A DNA stretch of 64,000 nt from Chryseosolibacter sp964532595. GTDB taxonomy: Bacteria; Bacteroidota; Bacteroidia; Cytophagales; Cyclobacteriaceae. Shown here one piece after another: positions 25,481 to 33,092 of the stretch (positions are counted from its first letter, which is position 1; every line of letters begins with the position of its first letter). The position numbers and the translations under genes were made by a program. Where the stretch lies: positions 1 through 64,000 of the forward strand of contig CAZHIQ010000009.1 of NCBI GenBank assembly GCA_964532595.1, given 5' to 3'. Below the pieces are notes generated by a model. It saw only the letters and a list, made by a program, of their open reading frames with translations. It had not been told where the DNA came from and did not search any database.

Positions 25481-27241
25481 TTAACGTGCGACGTAACCAG
25501 GGTTCTGAATCAGGTATCCTTTGTTGTACTCAACTGAAGGATACGGGTGCAGGTACATTCTCCGATTGAATACGCGCTGTTCGAAAACATAGAATTCGTA
25601 TCTGAACTCGGTCGACGTCGTTACCGGGTCAGTGCCAATCGGGTAAATCTTCAACCCGTAGAAATCTCCCTTCATGACTCCATCTTCCTCGGCAACCATC
25701 CAGCGACGGATATCCCAGAAGCGATGATCTTCGAAGAAGAGCTCGATGTCGCGCTCTTTGCGCACACGTTCCCTGAACTCCTCCTTGGTCAGTCCACCCG
25801 GAAGATCGGGCATACCCGAACGACTACGGATAGCGTTGACATAGGCATAGGCGTTTGCAGGACCCTCGAACTCATTTATCGCCTCCGCATAATTCAGATA
25901 CGCTTCAGCCAGGCGGAACACTGTCCAGTTTACTGTTACAGGGTTCGCACGGGTCAGAGCGCGGGGAATTCCTTTACGTAGCCAGGCACCGCCAAGACAT
26001 TGAGCCGCATGTGCGCCGCCGACATAAGTCGATACCACCGGATAGTCTTCATTCCAGTAAGATCCGTTGTAAGCGATGGATTGTCTGAAACGATAATCAA
26101 GTTCTTCGTACTTCTCGTTCAGATCATCGCCTCCGGCCATGTTCCATGTCTGCGGTGTACCATCGCGCTTCTCGTATTTCATCACGTGGTTCATCGGCAC
26201 TGAAGAACCTACCTGTCCCGCGTAAATCGGGCCTGGCACATAGTTACCCCAGGGGTTCATGCTCCAGTGCGACTGCGAGTTGATACCTTTATCTGAGAAG
26301 ATAATCTCCGGGTTATCGGGTGTTGACCACGCATACTCGTAATTGTTCTCTACGCCTTGATCAGTAATCAAGTGAACACCTCCGAAAGTTTGTGCCCAGT
26401 TAATCACATCCATGGCGGCATCGGCGGCTGCTTTCCAGCGATTCTGATCCTCGTTACCCAGCGAAATGAGATCGTTGTGCTCACCAAGGTCCATATAAGG
26501 AGTGCTCGTATTGAACAAGGGACTTGCGGCGAGAAGCAACAGCCGCGACTTCAACATCATCGGTGCTCCTTTCGTCGCGCGACCTTTATCAATCCCCACA
26601 TTGGTATGAGGAAGGAGAGCAATTGCATCATCGCAATCTTTCAGAATGAACTCGACGCACTCAGCCACCGAACTCCTCGGTACAGTCAGCTCATCTGTAA
26701 GCTTGAAGCGTTTGTTTACGATGGGGAAGCCTCCATACCTTTTCAGGAGTTCAAAGTTTGAAAGAGCGCGTATGAACAGCACCTCACCTTTGAACTGATT
26801 GTATTCTTCAGTGGTAAGATCCGGAACCTCATCGATTCGTTCCAATACGGTGTGGATTCGACGAAGTACTTCCCAGCGCGTATTGTAGATGGCGTCTTCG
26901 TGCCAGATGATCGCACCTGCACCAATAACACCCTGGTTCCAGTCGTTGCTGGGGTACCAGCTTCTTTCCAGGTCTCCTTCTTCCGTCGCGGCTCCGGTAT
27001 TGAGTACGTTACCGCTCTGCGCGTTGAAACCTTTGTAAGGATAGCCGGAAGGGATACCTTCAAAGTAAATTCCGGCGATAAAAGAAAGCAGCTCGCGCTT
27101 CGAGGAGAAAATCACATCCTCAGTTATATCAACGCCCGGTGCCTTATCGAGGAACTCGTCAATACCCCTGTCGCAGGAAGACGCGAAGAGCATCAGGGCA
27201 GAAAGCGCACCTATCTTGAATTTCGTTTTCATAAACCGCAT
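25481..27241 (-). CDS. SusD/RagB-family nutrient-binding outer-membrane lipoprotein (first pair)
   Basis: 586 residues from an ATG whose A overlaps the last base of the upstream susC stop (TAATG). A second ATG lies 9 bp in. Lipobox ASSC with Cys23, then DRGIDEFLDKAP, typical of SusD. Further signatures: FKGEVLFIRALSNFELLKRYGG, GRATKGAPMMLKSRLLLLAASPLF, FRLAEAYLNYAEAINEF, RVRKERDIELFFEDHRFWDIRRW and the end MYLHPYPSVEYNKGYLIQNP. It works with the SusC encoded just upstream. The two SusD proteins are clearly different, so the two pairs probably see different parts of a substrate or different substrates. Confidence 0.94.
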   Translation of the reverse strand: MRFMKTKFKIGALSALMLFASSCDRGIDEFLDKAPGVDITEDVIFSSKRELLSFIAGIYFEGIPSGYPYKGFNAQSGNVLNTGAATEEGDLERSWYPSNDWNQGVIGAGAIIWHEDAIYNTRWEVLRRIHTVLERIDEVPDLTTEEYNQFKGEVLFIRALSNFELLKRYGGFPIVNKRFKLTDELTVPRSSVAECVEFILKDCDDAIALLPHTNVGIDKGRATKGAPMMLKSRLLLLAASPLFNTSTPYMDLGEHNDLISLGNEDQNRWKAAADAAMDVINWAQTFGGVHLITDQGVENNYEYAWSTPDNPEIIFSDKGINSQSHWSMNPWGNYVPGPIYAGQVGSSVPMNHVMKYEKRDGTPQTWNMAGGDDLNEKYEELDYRFRQSIAYNGSYWNEDYPVVSTYVGGAHAAQCLGGAWLRKGIPRALTRANPVTVNWTVFRLAEAYLNYAEAINEFEGPANAYAYVNAIRSRSGMPDLPGGLTKEEFRERVRKERDIELFFEDHRFWDIRRWMVAEEDGVMKGDFYGLKIYPIGTDPVTTSTEFRYEFYVFEQRVFNRRMYLHPYPSVEYNKGYLIQNPGYVAR

Positions 27242-30200
27242 TAGAAGTTTAGGTTAACACCGAGGTTATAGGTCCTTGTCATGGGGTACGGCTCCTGATT
27301 GCCCGTAGATGATCCCTGCTCGGGATCGAAGCCACGCATCAGACCCGACCAGGTCATCAGGTTGTTTCCGTTCGCGAAAATCCGTCCCGACTGAATTCTC
27401 AGTCTCTTGAACAGGGAATTGCTAAACCGATAACCGATCTCGACGTTTTTCAGACGCAGATAGCTCGCGTCGACTGTCCACAGATTCGATGATGAATAGT
27501 TGAAAGTACCCGTTCCAAAACGAGGGAAGTCGATCGGAAGGCCTTCCTCATACCTTTCATGCGTCCAGCTTCTCTCCAGATGTTGCGCAATAGCTCGTTC
27601 AGCAGAAACTACGCGGATACCGGGACCTGACGGATACTGGTACGACACGTCCGAAGCGCCCTGGAACAAAACAGAGACGTCAAAACCGCGATACTCACCC
27701 CCGAACGAGATACCGAAGATTCGGCCCGGGAAGTTTGAGAATCCAATCGGCACGTAATCCATACCGTTGATCATACCATCGCCGTTCACGTCCTTGTATT
27801 TGACATCACCAGGTTGAGGGCGGGAGACAACTGTGTTCAAGGGATAAGCCGCATCATTGACTTCCTCCCAGGTGTTATAGAAACCTTCGACGAGGTAACC
27901 AAAGTACTGACCCAGAATCTGTCCGGTCCGGTTCTGGTACGGCCACTCATAAGGAACTTCATCCTGGAAAATAATTTCGTTGCGAGCGAAGGTGTAGATT
28001 CCCTTCACCCAGTAGTTGACACGACCGATGCGATCGTTGAACGTTATCTCGCCATCGAAACCGCGGTTCTTCATCTTACCCATGTTGTATGCCGGTAAAT
28101 CGGCACCAACGAGGCTCGGCAACGTTGAGATGTTTGTGAGAATGTTGTTTCGGCTTTCTTCGAAGAAGTCGACGTTCACGCGCAGTTTGCTCTTGAACAT
28201 CGCCAACTCGATACCAAGGTCTTTCTTGAGGGCCCGCTCCCAGGTAAGATCAGGGTTACCGATCTTGCTTTCACGTGCTCCTACATAATAGTTGTATTCA
28301 CTGGCAACCTCTCCGAAATAGTAACCACCGGCATATTCATAAGCAGAAGGCCGATAGAGGAAACGCTCCCCGCCGATTTTGTCGTTACCGACTTCACCGT
28401 AGGATGCGCGTACCTTCACAAAGGAAACCAGGTTGTTCTCGGGGAAGAATGACTCTTCTGACAGTACCCAACCAAGCGAGTAAGCAGGGAAGAATCCGAA
28501 CCGCTTGCCCGGAGCAAAGTTCTCCGTACCGTTATAACCGGCGTTGATTTCCGCCAGGTACTTTTCTTTGTAATTATAGGTCACCCGTCCGACGAGCCCC
28601 TGATAACCCGAGGGAATCAAATACTCAAGATTGGGATCAAATCGCTTGCTCTGGTTGTAGAGTACGAGACCCGTAACATAGTGAGGTCCAAATTCGCGAG
28701 CGTAGTTGATTCCTGTTTCGGCGTAAACAAACCGGTTCTTGCCAAAGCTCTGGCTTGTACTGAACGGTTGGTCTACCTGCTGCGGGACCAGGATAGGACC
28801 GTCGGGACCCGGTACGGCAAGGTGCACATTGAGCAGCTTGCTCACGCTGTTGCGCTGGCTATTGAACGATTGATGAGACATCGCTCCATGTATAGACAAG
28901 CCCTTTGTTAGAGCGTCGAGCGACAGCGTTGCCTTGATCCGTCCTTTCAGGTAGTTCCGATACTCGTTTGAATACCCGTAGTTGTACATATTGCTATACG
29001 GGTTGAGAATGTTCGGTACATTGATGTTGGCTAGTTTGCCATCAATCACGCCAGGTGTTCCGCTCGGGCTCGCGCTGTTCAATGCGAGAATGAACGAGGG
29101 TATGGATGTTCCCTCACCTTTCCCCCGACGATCTTCGTTAGTCGTTGACAAGTCGACCAAAACAGTCAGAGCCTTTGTAACGGAGAAGTCGAGGTTCGAA
29201 CGGAAATTGTAGCGCTTGAATCTGATCTGCGCATCGTACATGTCGTCGAGTATGGTGGTGTTATTCAGCAGTCCACCCTGATTGAAGTACCCAACCGACG
29301 CGAAGTACTTTACCTTCTCCGTTCCGCCACTGATGTTGAGGTTATGCTGGGACTGGAGATTGTAAGGACGCAACAGTTCCTTATGCCAGTTCACGTCGGG
29401 ATAGAACACCGGATCATAGTTATTCTTGAACATGTCCAGATCGTACTCAGAGTACCTGGGGTTATACCCCCCTGTCATATAGGAGTCGTAACGCAGCGCC
29501 TCATTGAAAGTCTTGGCGTGGTTGTAGCTGTTCATGTTCTCCCGAAGCTCAATAAAGCTGGTCGCGGCGATGTTGTAGGTGTAGCTAACCTTGGGCGCAC
29601 CTACTGTACCACGCTTGGTCGTGATAAGGACAACACCGTTGGCACCGCGAACCCCGTAAACGGCAGTTGCCGAAGCATCTTTGAGAATCGTAATGTTCTC
29701 GATAGTGTTTGGGTCGAGGTTGTTATAGTTCTCGCTCTCCACACCATCGATCATAATAAGAGGAGCCAGTGATCCGGCGAAGGTACTCGCACCGCGAATT
29801 CGGATTTCCGCCTGATCATGACCGGGCTCGCCGCTGGTTTGCTTGGTGAGGAGACCGGGCATCCGTCCTACCAGGGCGTTACTGATGTTGGCTTGAGGAG
29901 ACTGGAGGAGATCTTTCGTCTCAATAGAAGCAACGGCCCCGGTCACTGTCGCCTTCTTCTGCGTACCGAAGGCTACGATGACTACTTCGTCAAGCGCCTG
30001 CTCAGACATCTCGAGACGGACATTCACAACCGATGCCGCACCCACGTCGACCGATTGTGTGGTCATTCCTACAAACGAGAAAGTAAGCGTTCGCCCTCCT
30101 TCGGGAAGAGTAATTGAATACCGCCCTTCGATGTCAGTTATGGTCCCGAGGTTCGGGAACTCGCCGACAACAACCGTCACGCCAGGAAGCGTGGTGCCAT

Positions 30201-30300
30201 CAGCGGCCGAGGTCACAACACCCGATACCTGGCGCTGCGCAAAAGCGACGCCTAACGCACCGAGAATTAAAACAATAGCTAGTGGTAGACTTCTTTTCAT
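27241..30300 (-). CDS. SusC/RagA-family TonB-dependent transporter, full architecture
   Basis: 1019 residues. Signal peptide 1-21 ending in VAFAQ. Residues about 22-100 form the CarboxypepD_reg-like domain (RQVSGVVTSAADGTTLPGVT, GRYSITLP, LTFSFVGM). A TonB-box-like DEVVIVAFGTQKKATVTGAV follows, then the plug (NALVGRMPGLLTKQTSGEPG, APLIMIDGVESENYNNLDP, ILKDASATAVYGVRGANGV), then the barrel ending in NLGVNLNF. It is the first gene of the six-gene unit. The leader upstream has one TATTTTTG (-7-like) at 30490-30497 but no clear -33 element. No ECF sigma/anti-sigma or hybrid two-component regulator gene is adjacent. Confidence 0.95.
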   Translation of the reverse strand: MKRSLPLAIVLILGALGVAFAQRQVSGVVTSAADGTTLPGVTVVVGEFPNLGTITDIEGRYSITLPEGGRTLTFSFVGMTTQSVDVGAASVVNVRLEMSEQALDEVVIVAFGTQKKATVTGAVASIETKDLLQSPQANISNALVGRMPGLLTKQTSGEPGHDQAEIRIRGASTFAGSLAPLIMIDGVESENYNNLDPNTIENITILKDASATAVYGVRGANGVVLITTKRGTVGAPKVSYTYNIAATSFIELRENMNSYNHAKTFNEALRYDSYMTGGYNPRYSEYDLDMFKNNYDPVFYPDVNWHKELLRPYNLQSQHNLNISGGTEKVKYFASVGYFNQGGLLNNTTILDDMYDAQIRFKRYNFRSNLDFSVTKALTVLVDLSTTNEDRRGKGEGTSIPSFILALNSASPSGTPGVIDGKLANINVPNILNPYSNMYNYGYSNEYRNYLKGRIKATLSLDALTKGLSIHGAMSHQSFNSQRNSVSKLLNVHLAVPGPDGPILVPQQVDQPFSTSQSFGKNRFVYAETGINYAREFGPHYVTGLVLYNQSKRFDPNLEYLIPSGYQGLVGRVTYNYKEKYLAEINAGYNGTENFAPGKRFGFFPAYSLGWVLSEESFFPENNLVSFVKVRASYGEVGNDKIGGERFLYRPSAYEYAGGYYFGEVASEYNYYVGARESKIGNPDLTWERALKKDLGIELAMFKSKLRVNVDFFEESRNNILTNISTLPSLVGADLPAYNMGKMKNRGFDGEITFNDRIGRVNYWVKGIYTFARNEIIFQDEVPYEWPYQNRTGQILGQYFGYLVEGFYNTWEEVNDAAYPLNTVVSRPQPGDVKYKDVNGDGMINGMDYVPIGFSNFPGRIFGISFGGEYRGFDVSVLFQGASDVSYQYPSGPGIRVVSAERAIAQHLERSWTHERYEEGLPIDFPRFGTGTFNYSSSNLWTVDASYLRLKNVEIGYRFSNSLFKRLRIQSGRIFANGNNLMTWSGLMRGFDPEQGSSTGNQEPYPMTRTYNLGVNLNF

Positions 30301-30489
30301 ACAATGTTGCTTCAGTTAGCGGTTCTTACGCACAACGTGCTCGATATACATGGTCTTGTTTTTAAAAATAACGAAACGAAAGGTTACTCCACCCCACTGA
30401 CCTTCTCAACATTCAATCACCTCGTCTTTTGCAGCTTAATCTTACGTATTCGTGTCAAATTTCGCAACAATATAAGGAAAGAAAGGTAA

Positions 30490-30497
30490 CAAAAATA
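30490..30497 (-). promoter_or_regulatory. Possible -7 box for the susCD unit
   Basis: TATTTTTG on the minus strand fits the Bacteroidota TAnnTTTG element. It would give a leader of about 180 bases before the susC ATG. No TTG is found at the expected -33 distance, so support is weak. Confidence 0.3.
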
Positions 30498-30521
30498 TAA
30501 TTCTGTGGTTTTAGATCCGCA

Positions 30522-30550
30522 TTGAAAGACGTATTGCGGTTTTACTTTTG
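30522..30550 (+). promoter_or_regulatory. Bacteroidota-type promoter for a small ORF
   Basis: TTG at 30522-30524, an 18-bp spacer and TACTTTTG at 30543-30550 match the TTG/TAnnTTTG pattern exactly. The predicted transcript would start near 30557, just before the ATG at 30573, and diverges from the susC unit. Confidence 0.6.
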
Positions 30551-30572
30551 CACGCTTTTCTACATTTCTTAC

Positions 30573-30767
30573 ATGAGCGGCAAACAGAAAAGGCGCCCGG
30601 CAAGGGGTGAAAACAAGGCGAAAAAAGCCTCATTTTCATCAAAAAAAAGCCAAAAAGGGGCACTTGTGGCCGCGGGGAACTCGGGTCGGGGCTCGCCTCG
30701 ACGACCAAAATCTGCGTCTGGAGCGAGTGTGCCCGATACCACAACGATTAGGAAACGAAACTTTTAA
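30573..30767 (+). CDS. Small basic protein of unknown function
   Basis: 64 residues from the ATG at 30573, placed about 20 bp behind a canonical promoter. It contains 10 Lys and 8 Arg against one Glu and one Asp, and is otherwise rich in Ser, Gly and Ala (KQKRRPARGEN, KKASFSSKKSQKGA, SGRGSPRRPK). Low-complexity basic composition suggests nucleic acid binding or a disordered tail, but no family is recognised. The stop lies inside a duplicated segment whose second copy is at about 30967. Two short hairpins follow (30772-30785 and 30792-30807). It could also be the leader of a non-coding transcript or a truncated gene. Confidence 0.4.
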   Translation: MSGKQKRRPARGENKAKKASFSSKKSQKGALVAAGNSGRGSPRRPKSASGASVPDTTTIRKRNF

Positions 30768-30771
30768 ACGA

Positions 30772-30807
30772 AACCCCTAGGGGTTATCGGGTCGGGAGGG
30801 GTCCCGA
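30772..30807. other. Pair of short inverted repeats after the small ORF
   Basis: AACCCC-TA-GGGGTT at 30772-30785 and TCGGGA-GGGG-TCCCGA at 30792-30807 follow the stop of the basic ORF at once. A-rich, not T-rich, sequence follows on the plus strand, so they are not classical intrinsic terminators in that direction. Confidence 0.4.
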
Positions 30808-30834
30808 AAGAAAAAGAAGGCTTTAAACGGGAAG

Positions 30835-30965
30835 GAAAGATCAGCGAGATGCCTGCCGTAAACGTCTGACAATCCTTCACGGCATGCATGTCCCCGCGCG
30901 ATCCGCTCCTTCTCTAAGGAGAGCGGCGCCAGATTACATTAGCCACAGACTGAAGTGGCCAGATC
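30835..30965 (-). pseudogene. Decayed copy of the 3' end of the outer-membrane barrel gene
   Basis: The minus strand matches the last 40 or so codons of the 31057-31812 gene with frameshifts and stops. One frame gives VKDCQTFTAGISLIF, compared with VKDFKTFTVGISLFAF in the intact gene. A shifted frame gives LLREGADRAG against LFKEGEGPAED. The similarity continues into the downstream flank, with AACGATTAGGAAACGAAAC near 30743 and AACGGTTAGGAACGAAAC near 30967. A segment of about 225 bp was therefore duplicated in tandem, and the outer copy has degenerated. It accounts for much of the 750-bp space between 30300 and 31057. Confidence 0.7.
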
Positions 30966-31056
30966 CAACGGTTAGGAACGAAACCCTTAAACCAGATGCT
31001 ACGGATCCTGGCTCAGAGTCCTGGAAAGAAAAGGGAGCTTTACGCGAGAATGCTGA

Positions 31057-31812
31057 CTAAAACGCAAAAAGTGAGATACCCACCGTGAAGGTCTTGAAAT
31101 CCTTCACCGCATTGTCCTCCGCAGGCCCCTCTCCTTCTTTAAAGAGCGGGGTCAGATTATAATAGCCAAACACACTAAAGTTACCGATGCCGACGCGGGC
31201 TGAAACGCCGTAGCGGACGCGGTTCAAATTGAAGAATTGCTTGTCCTTATACTGTTTCACCGGCTCACCAGCGACTTTGTATTTCATCTTGGCGAAAGCA
31301 TCGTACATATAACCGATGCGGCCACCGACAGCAACCTTGAAACTGCGGTTCGGATCAGAGGGATTTGTCGAAAAGCGAATCTCTACAGGCACGTCAAGAT
31401 AGTTGGTGATAAGCTGCGACTTGCGCTCGCCGGTAATAGCCGTCTCAGACGGAAGAAGGAGGCTGACGGTACTGGTCGCGTCGTCAAAGCCCAGCGTTGC
31501 GTTGTTGCGAAACTTGAAGCGCTCGAGACTCAGCCCGATTCCCGGAACCAGACTGAACTTCGACTGAGCGATCCGCAGCTCATAAGTATAGTACACATTC
31601 AGCGTCCGCGATCCCCAGAAACCCAGATCGAAGCGATCCGGACCGTCCATAGCCCGGTTTACCCCCAGTTCCACTGCAAATGTTCCCGGGATATCCGGCT
31701 GATCTCCATCACGATTACCGGCATAAGCCGATTCAGCTCCCGGTTCAGAAATCTGGGCAACAGACATCAGCGGGAAAGCAAACAACAGAACGAGAGTGGC
31801 TACTTTTATCAT
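31057..31812 (-). CDS. Outer-membrane beta-barrel protein (PorT/OMP_b-brl-like)
   Basis: 251 residues from the ATG at 31812 (MIKVATLVLLF). An upstream in-frame TTG is less likely. Signal peptide ends near MSVAQ. The mature part has alternating hydrophobic strands such as GTFAVELGVNRAM, TLNVYYTYELRIAQ, FSLVPGIGLSLERFKF, YLDVPVEIRFS and FKVAVGGRIGYMYDA, and ends with VGISLFAF, a terminal Phe as in barrel proteins. It fits the small 8- to 10-strand outer-membrane barrels of Bacteroidota whose function is often unknown. The promoter at 31841-31870 leaves a leader of about 22 bases. A degenerate copy of its 3' end lies downstream. Confidence 0.8.
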   Translation of the reverse strand: MIKVATLVLLFAFPLMSVAQISEPGAESAYAGNRDGDQPDIPGTFAVELGVNRAMDGPDRFDLGFWGSRTLNVYYTYELRIAQSKFSLVPGIGLSLERFKFRNNATLGFDDATSTVSLLLPSETAITGERKSQLITNYLDVPVEIRFSTNPSDPNRSFKVAVGGRIGYMYDAFAKMKYKVAGEPVKQYKDKQFFNLNRVRYGVSARVGIGNFSVFGYYNLTPLFKEGEGPAEDNAVKDFKTFTVGISLFAF

Positions 31813-31840
31813 GCGCAAAAAATTTCCGTGGTAGAGGATT

Positions 31841-31870
31841 CAAAATTAGCTTTTTTGTCGGCAGAGCCAA
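31841..31870 (-). promoter_or_regulatory. Promoter of the outer-membrane barrel gene
   Basis: On the minus strand TTG (31870-31868), a 19-bp spacer and TAATTTTG (31848-31841) fit the Bacteroidota consensus. It lies back to back with the tRNA promoter. Confidence 0.6.
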
Positions 31871-31877
31871 ACCGATC

Positions 31878-31908
31878 TTTGGCAGCGTAAAATATTTCTT
31901 TACATTTG
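31878..31908 (+). promoter_or_regulatory. Promoter of tRNA-Arg
   Basis: TTTG at 31878-31881, a 19-bp spacer and TACATTTG at 31901-31908 give a full Bacteroidota-type promoter. Transcription would start near 31915, about 23 bases before the mature tRNA. Confidence 0.65.
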
Positions 31909-31937
31909 CACTCCGTTTCGACGGAAGCACTAGAAAC

Positions 31938-32011
31938 GGGCCTGTAGCTTAACTGAATAAAGCATCTGACTACGGATCAGAAGACTCGGGGTTTGAATCC
32001 CTGCAGGCCCA
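31938..32011 (+). tRNA. tRNA-Arg (anticodon ACG)
   Basis: 74 bases fold as a cloverleaf. The acceptor arms GGGCCTG (31938-31944) and CAGGCCC (32004-32010) pair fully, with discriminator A at 32011. The anticodon stem TCTGA/TCAGA encloses the loop CTACGGA with ACG at 31972-31974. The T arm is CGGGG-TTTGAAT-CCCTG. ACG is normally modified to ICG to read CGU, CGC and CGA. CCA is not encoded. The last 15 bases are repeated downstream at 32221 as part of a tandem repeat beside an assembly gap. Confidence 0.93.
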
Positions 32012-32335
32012 CAAAGTTTTGAAGATCCTGACGCACCTAGCGATCAGGATNNNNNNNNNNNNNNNNNNNNNNNNNNNNNNNNNNNNNNNNNNNNNNNNNN
32101 NNNNNNNNNNNNNNNNNNNNNNNNNNNNNNNNNNNNNNNNNNNNNNNNNNTGTTTTATAGCACTCCCTCAGACCTGCAGGGATCACGAGGGGCCGTGCGG
32201 CAGGGAAGCGCGTATGAGTAATCCCTGCAGGCCCACAAAGTTTTGAAGATCCTGACGCACCTAGCGATCAGGATCTTTTGTTTTATAGCACTCCCTCAGA
32301 CCTGCAGGGATCACGAGGGGCCGTGCGGCAGGGCC
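31997..32335 (+). repeat. 128-bp tandem repeat carrying the tRNA 3' end, broken by a 100-N gap (32051-32150)
   Basis: The sequence from ATCCCTGCAGGCCCA at 31997 (inside the tRNA) recurs at 32221. TGTTTTATAGCACTCCC at 32151 recurs at 32279, so the period is 128 bp. The left contig stops after GATCAGGAT and the right contig starts at TGTTTTATAG. In the complete unit (32221-32335) only CTTT lies between these. The missing sequence is therefore probably 4 bases plus a whole number of 128-bp units, and the 100 N are a placeholder. Each unit contains a hairpin terminator and an 11-bp inverted copy of the tRNA end. No protein gene is visible in 32012-32420. Confidence 0.75.
32246..32284 (+). terminator. 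Rho-independent terminator of tRNA-Arg (repeat copy)
   Basis: AAGATCCTGA (32246-32255), loop of 12, TCAGGATCTT (32268-32277), then TTGTTTT. The same stem begins right after the tRNA at 32022-32031 but its right arm is cut by the assembly gap. Confidence 0.7.
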
Positions 32336-32420
32336 CAACCTTTACCCCCCCCGACGCCCCAGGCATCAGCGATCTTTCGTAATTTTGCCGTTTGCTCGCC
32401 CCGCAACGAACCCGAAAGTG

Positions 32421-32992
32421 ATGCAGAAATCAAACTCGCTGATTTTCATTTTATTACTGAGTACTTACCTCATATTCCCAATCGCTCATCCGGACAGAAG
32501 GCAGACAGCAGGAGTCAGCGACCCAATGTCATCCTGATCTACAGGGGCGGATTACGGGTTCCGGCTGTCATCAGCTGGCCGGGTCGGTTGCCGCAGAATG
32601 AAGTTCGCGACCGGTTTGCAGCAAACGTCGATTGGTTCCCTACCCTGGCGTCGCTGTGTGGTCTCCCGGCGCCAGCGCATAAAATTGACGGAAAAAATCT
32701 CGCAGACGTCGTTCAATCACCCAAGGCAACTTCACCCCATCGCTACTTCTTCTGGCAAAGTGGAGGCACTGCACAGGAGCCGCAATGGGCCGTAAGAGAG
32801 GGGGATTGGAAGCTGATCCACAATCCCACAGGAAATACCCTTTTTGCCAACGACAACTCCGCCAGCAAACTTTATCTATTTAACATCAACGACGATCCGG
32901 GCGAAGAAAAGAACCTGGCGGAGTCTAATCCCCGAGTCGTCCGGCGTTTGCAAAAGAAATATCAAGAGTGGATTAAGGAAGTTCATCCGTAA
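32421..32992 (+). pseudogene. Sulfatase gene remnant with frameshift and large internal deletion
   Basis: From the ATG at 32421 one frame reads a signal peptide (MQKSNSLIFILLLSTYLIF). The sulfatase sequence then continues in another frame with SQRPNVILI, the conserved first strand of formylglycine sulfatases. That strand joins directly to YRGGLRVPAVISWPGRLP, which normally lies several hundred residues later. The missing part would hold the metal-binding Asp pair and the Cys/Ser-x-Pro-x-Arg active site. The C-terminal part is well kept (DWFPTLASLCGLP, REGDWKLIHNP, LYLFNINDDPGEEKNLAE). The product cannot be an active enzyme. It probably belonged to a polysaccharide utilisation function. Confidence 0.8.
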
Positions 32993-33008
32993 TGACCGCC
33001 TACACGAA

Positions 33009-33043
33009 ATAAAAAAGTACTGCCGGGGTATCCCGACAGTACT
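33009..33043 (-). terminator. Terminator of the LPP20-like gene pair
   Basis: GTACTG-C-CGGG (33017-33027), loop GTAT, CCCG-A-CAGTAC (33032-33042) forms a strong stem with one internal mismatch. On the minus strand it is followed by a run of six T. It lies between converging genes and may act on both strands. Confidence 0.7.
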
Positions 33044-33092
33044 CTCTTCACGGTTATATAGTTTGACTTGCGTCCTTTGTTAAGGGCACCGA

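Noticed and set aside
30511..30744. Minus-strand ORF of 77 codons opposite the small basic ORF
   Set aside because: Its sense partner has the better promoter and start. The antisense frame is Cys/Ser/Pro-rich without motif.
32221..32235. A second tRNA-Arg at the repeat copy
   Set aside because: Only the last 15 bases of the tRNA are repeated. There is no D arm or anticodon arm.
31997..32240. Integrated mobile element at the tRNA 3' end (attL/attR)
   Set aside because: No integrase is visible, and sequence beyond the tRNA end is repeated on both sides, which fits a tandem array. A hidden element in the gap cannot be excluded.
32019..32246. Open frame running through the 100-N gap
   Set aside because: The Ns are a placeholder, so the frame is meaningless. 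The sequence on both sides is repeat and terminator.
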